DNA of 64,000 nucleotides from Hirudinaria manillensis. Lineage: Eukaryota; Annelida; Clitellata; Hirudinida; Hirudinidae. Position 1 is the stretch's first letter. Every line of letters starts with the position of its first letter. Below are positions 60,532-64,000 of the stretch, in pieces. The DNA lies in contig CM067532.1 in the NCBI GenBank assembly GCA_034509925.1, forward strand, positions 4,420,142-4,484,141. The letters run 5' to 3'. A program made the position numbers and the translations under genes. A model generated the notes under the pieces. The model was not told the origin of the DNA. It worked only from the letters and a program-made list of their open reading frames with translations, and ran no database searches.

Positions 60532-63500
60532 ATGGATGCCTTTAGTTCTCAGCCCTTGACATTTTTGGATACTGAAGATGACCCGGTCTGCGCTAATACT
60601 CAAGATGTTGAGATTGGTTTTAATGAGTTCACCCTTCCATCACAAACTCAAAATTCTCAGTTCGATGAGCACAACGTCACTCAGGTTGTTCGAATTGTTT
60701 TGGGTCCATTGAATTTAGATTATTTCGACTTTACTTCAAGTAGTAATTATTTTAATGCTTGAGTCGTATAAAATTAGCTGTACATTACCTCAGTGTCTCA
60801 ATGTGTTTTTACTCCAGTTTGAGCTACCTTAAACGTTCTACGTCCTCGTGTACCTATTTACAACCATGGCTTGCTGGGCCTCTAAACAAGCTAATACAAG
60901 CTTGCTTTAAACTGTGCCAAATATCTGTATAGTGTATAAAAATATTTCTGAGCTTACTTGGCTTGTGTTATAATTTAGTTTTTAAACATAATTTAACAAC
61001 TATGCACAGAAGACGGAATCATTTCTAAATGGTTTGGATAGCAATGTCAAAAGTGCCACTCAAGGAGTTGCAGAGCTAACATTTGAGGAAGATGAAGATG
61101 ACCAATTCTGCATAAAGGATCTCCCCAAGCATGCTTGCGCGTGAGTGTCAAATGTTTGAATGTATGCTGACTTGTCTTTTGTGGCAACTGTAATTTATAT
61201 TTCAGATACTGTGGAATACATGATCCTGCTTGTGTTGTCATGTGCAATTCCACAAAGAAATGGTTTTGTAATGGTAGAGGAAATACTTCAGGAAGGTAAG
61301 AGTAATTGGATTAATAGTACTGAGAAATATCCATTATAAATAGCATTGTTTTTCTTCCAGCCACATTGTGAATCATTTGGTGAGGGCAAAAGCAAAAGAA
61401 GTCAGCCTTCATAAGGATGGGCCTTTAGGAGAAACTATTTTGGAGTGCTACAACTGTGGCTGCAAGAACATATTCTTGCTTGGGTTCATACCTGCTAAAT
61501 GTGATTCTGTAGTTGTCCTTTTGTGCAGGCAGCCCTGCGCTTCATCTACAAATTTAAAGGACATGAATTGGTGAGTTCTAATACCAGGTAATCTGATATT
61601 AGGTGTCATACAAAGGTATGATTAATTTTGGTTATTTTCAGGGATCCTTCCTTGTGGCAGCCTCTCATACAAGATAGACAATTCCTGTCATGGCTGGTCA
61701 AAGTTCCAAGTGAAGATGAGCAGCTTAGAACTCGTCAAATTTCTGCTCAACAAATCAATAAATTGGAAGAATTATGGAAGGTTGTGGGATGTTTTCATAA
61801 AATTATGAGAATTACAGTAGAATTGTAAAAATCTATTATCATGATATTTAGGATAATCCTGATGCAAGATTGGAAGACCTAGAAAAACCTGGAATTGATG
61901 AGGAACCACAATCGATTATGATGAGGTTGCAATCTATAATACCTGTTAATAGAACCCTAATGAAAACAATTTGTTGATGACATATTAAATGTTTTTTTAG
62001 GTATGAAGATGCATATCAATACCAAAATGTCTTTGGACCTTTGGTAAAATTGGAGGCTGATTATGACAAAAAATTGAAAGAATCTCAAACTCAGGATAAC
62101 ATTGTCATCAGATGGGATGTAGGCTTGAACAAGAAAAGGATTGCTTTCTTTCACTTTGTCAAAGCTAATGAAGGCAAGTGGTGTTTTATTTAATTAAATT
62201 TTAATTTTGACATTTCTATTGCAATGAAACTGAATGAACATTAACACATTGCCTTAGACATGAAGCTTATGCAAGGTGATGAATTGAGACTGAGATATGT
62301 TGGAGAACTTCACAAGCCATGGTCTGGTGTTGGACATGTCATAAAGATTGCTGACAGTATATACACACTTTTTGCATTTATATAATTTGCACAAAGTAAA
62401 TATCATCTGATATTATATACCATAATGTATTATAGATTTTGGTGATGAGGTTGCTGTGGAGTTGAAAAGTAATGCAGGAGTTCCAATTGATTGCACGCAC
62501 AACTTTGTAGTTGATTTTGTGTGGAAATCGACATCTTTCGACAGGTTTAAATTTATTATATTCCACTTAAACACATATCTTTCTTGTTGCTATTTATATT
62601 ACAAAGTTCAAATGTTGCTGCTTGATATTGCCCTTTGATTAGTGGCCTATAAATTTCGAGGTCTCATGAATAGTGATTTTTTTTCCTTAGGATGCAAGCT
62701 GCAATGAAAACATTTGCAGTTGATGAGATGTCAGTTTCGAGTTATTTGTTCCACAAATTGCTGGGTCACGAGGTAGAAGATGTGCCTATCAAGTGTCAGC
62801 TTCCAAAGAGATTCAGTGCCCCAGGACTTCCTGAACTCAATCACTCCCAAGTCTATGCAGTGAAGACAGTCTTACAGCATCCTCTCAGTTTAATTCAGGT
62901 TTGACACGAAATGTTGCTTATTCCTCAGAATCATTAGCAACTTTGAGGATGATTTTATTGTTCTATTGGACAGGGTCCTCCAGGTACTGGAAAGACCGTG
63001 ACATCGGCGACTGTGGTGTATCATCTCGTGAAGCAGAGTGGTTCAGCAGTTTTGGTGTGCGCTCCCTCGAACATAGCCGTCGATCAATTGGCCGAGAAGC
63101 TGCACAAAACTGGTCTCAAAGTAGTGAGACTTTGTGCAAAAAGCAGAGAAGCAATTGATTCTCCTGTGTCATTTTTGGCTCTCCACAACCAGATAAGAAA
63201 CATGGACAAGTAAATGATATTTTCCTTTTAAAATCTCCTGGAAGTGGTTTAATTGGTTTTGATTATTGCAGCATGACAGAGCTCCAGAAATTGCAGCAAT
63301 TGAAAGATGAAACAGGCGAGTTATCATCTTCTGATGAGAAAAGATACAGAACCTTGAAGAGGCAATGTGAAAGAGATTTGCTTCAGGTAGTTTCTTTTAA
63401 ATATTTCATTACTATAACAAATTATTAATATAATTTAACACAAATGTTTCTTTGTCCAGAATGCAGACGTCATTTGTTGCACTTGTGTTGGTGCTGGCGA

Positions 63501-64000
63501 TCCGAGACTTGCTAAAATGCAGTTCAGATCCGTTCTCATTGACGAAAGTACACAAGCTACAGAACCAGAATGCATGATCCCAGTGATTATGGGCTGCAGG
63601 CAGCTAGTCTTGGTTGGTGATCATTGCCAACTGGGACCCGTCGTGATGTGTAAGAAAGCAGCCAAAGCGGGCTTCTCGCAATCCCTCTTCGAGCGGCTGG
63701 TCATTCTCGGCATTAGGCCTAACAGGCTGCAGGTGCAATACAGGATGCATCCTGCATTGAGTGCTTTTCCTTCTAATTTATTCTACGAAGGATCCTTACA
63801 AAATGGTGTCACTACTAGTGAGTCATTGGACATCATTCTCATGGGAATTATTTGTTAATATTAGTATTAGAATTATTAAATGATTATTTGAATTTTAAGC
63901 TGAAAGAACCAAGAAGAACTTGGACTTTCCTTGGCCACAACCAGACAAGCCAATGTTTTTCTATGTAACCACTGGACAGGAAGAAATATCAAGTTCAGGA
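60532..64000 (+). CDS. UPF1: Regulator of nonsense transcripts 1 (UPF1/RENT1), 5' part
   Basis: SF1 RNA helicase central to nonsense-mediated mRNA decay. Thirteen full exons and the start of a 14th: 60532-60684, 61010-61140, 61206-61295, 61361-61570, 61642-61780, 61852-61925, 62001-62173, 62258-62356, 62436-62544, 62691-62898, 62974-63209, 63272-63386, 63460-63817, 63900-; phases agree throughout. The Cys/His zinc domain that binds UPF2 starts in exon 2 ([20 protein letters not shown]) and runs through [13 protein letters not shown]. Helicase motifs: Walker A GPPGTGKT (exon 11), Ia [11 protein letters not shown], motif [23 protein letters not shown] and [10 protein letters not shown] (exon 13). 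The N-terminus is short, and the start at 60532 fits the family. The intron after exon 7 uses a GC donor (62174). The rest of the gene, with motifs V-VI and any SQ-rich tail, lies beyond the window. Confidence 0.98.

Overview
The window looks like nuclear DNA of an invertebrate animal, probably an arthropod or a close relative. It is AT-rich and holds intron-dense protein genes with canonical GT-AG junctions. The families present are metazoan: the NMD helicase UPF1, the collagen-secretion factor TMEM131, a three-dsRBD Dicer partner, an ER MIR-domain SDF2, complex I NDUFS4 and an MBD protein. Between them lie many old transposons. The species assignment is inference; nothing here looks bacterial or organellar.

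Layout. 0-0.2 kb: one minus-strand exon of an isobutyryl-CoA dehydrogenase-like gene running off the left edge. 0.2-7.1 kb: no gene I can support. 7.2-7.9 kb: a tentative serine-rich gene (-). 8.2-10.3 kb: a LINE remnant and an unidentified decayed coding stretch. 10.5-12.4 kb: NDUFS4 (+), five exons. 13.0-15.9 kb: a loquacious/TRBP/PACT-type gene (-), convergent with NDUFS4. 18.0-20.7 kb: an intronless 891-residue MBD protein (-). 21-40.2 kb: a nested transposon region. 40.8-42.7 kb: SDF2 (-). 42.7-46.7 kb: intergenic DNA with a dead Tc1/mariner copy. 46.7-59.3 kb: TMEM131 (+), about 32 exons. 60.5 kb to the right edge: UPF1 (+), 13 complete exons and part of a 14th.

The transposon region can be read as layers. 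A CR1-like LINE is split by a 3.6-kb Mutator-like element that has exact 9-bp target duplications and carries its own minisatellite. Two different DNA-transposon-like units, each coding for a Ulp1-type (C48) cysteine peptidase, lie head to tail at 26.6-34.2 and 34.2-40.15 kb, each bounded by long inverted repeats. The first couples the peptidase to a DDE-like transposase relic and a complete PHD finger, and contains copia, LINE and Ty3/gypsy fragments plus a perfect histone 3' stem-loop. The second has an RLE-type (R2/NeSL-like) LINE and a 93-bp micro-MITE inserted in its right terminal repeat.

The host genes are mostly housekeeping and do not form one pathway. SDF2 and TMEM131 both act in the ER/secretory route, and UPF1 and the dsRBD protein both act on RNA. 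Exon boundaries were placed by hand from splice sites, reading-frame phase and family resemblance; the phases add up across NDUFS4, the dsRBD gene, SDF2, TMEM131 and UPF1.
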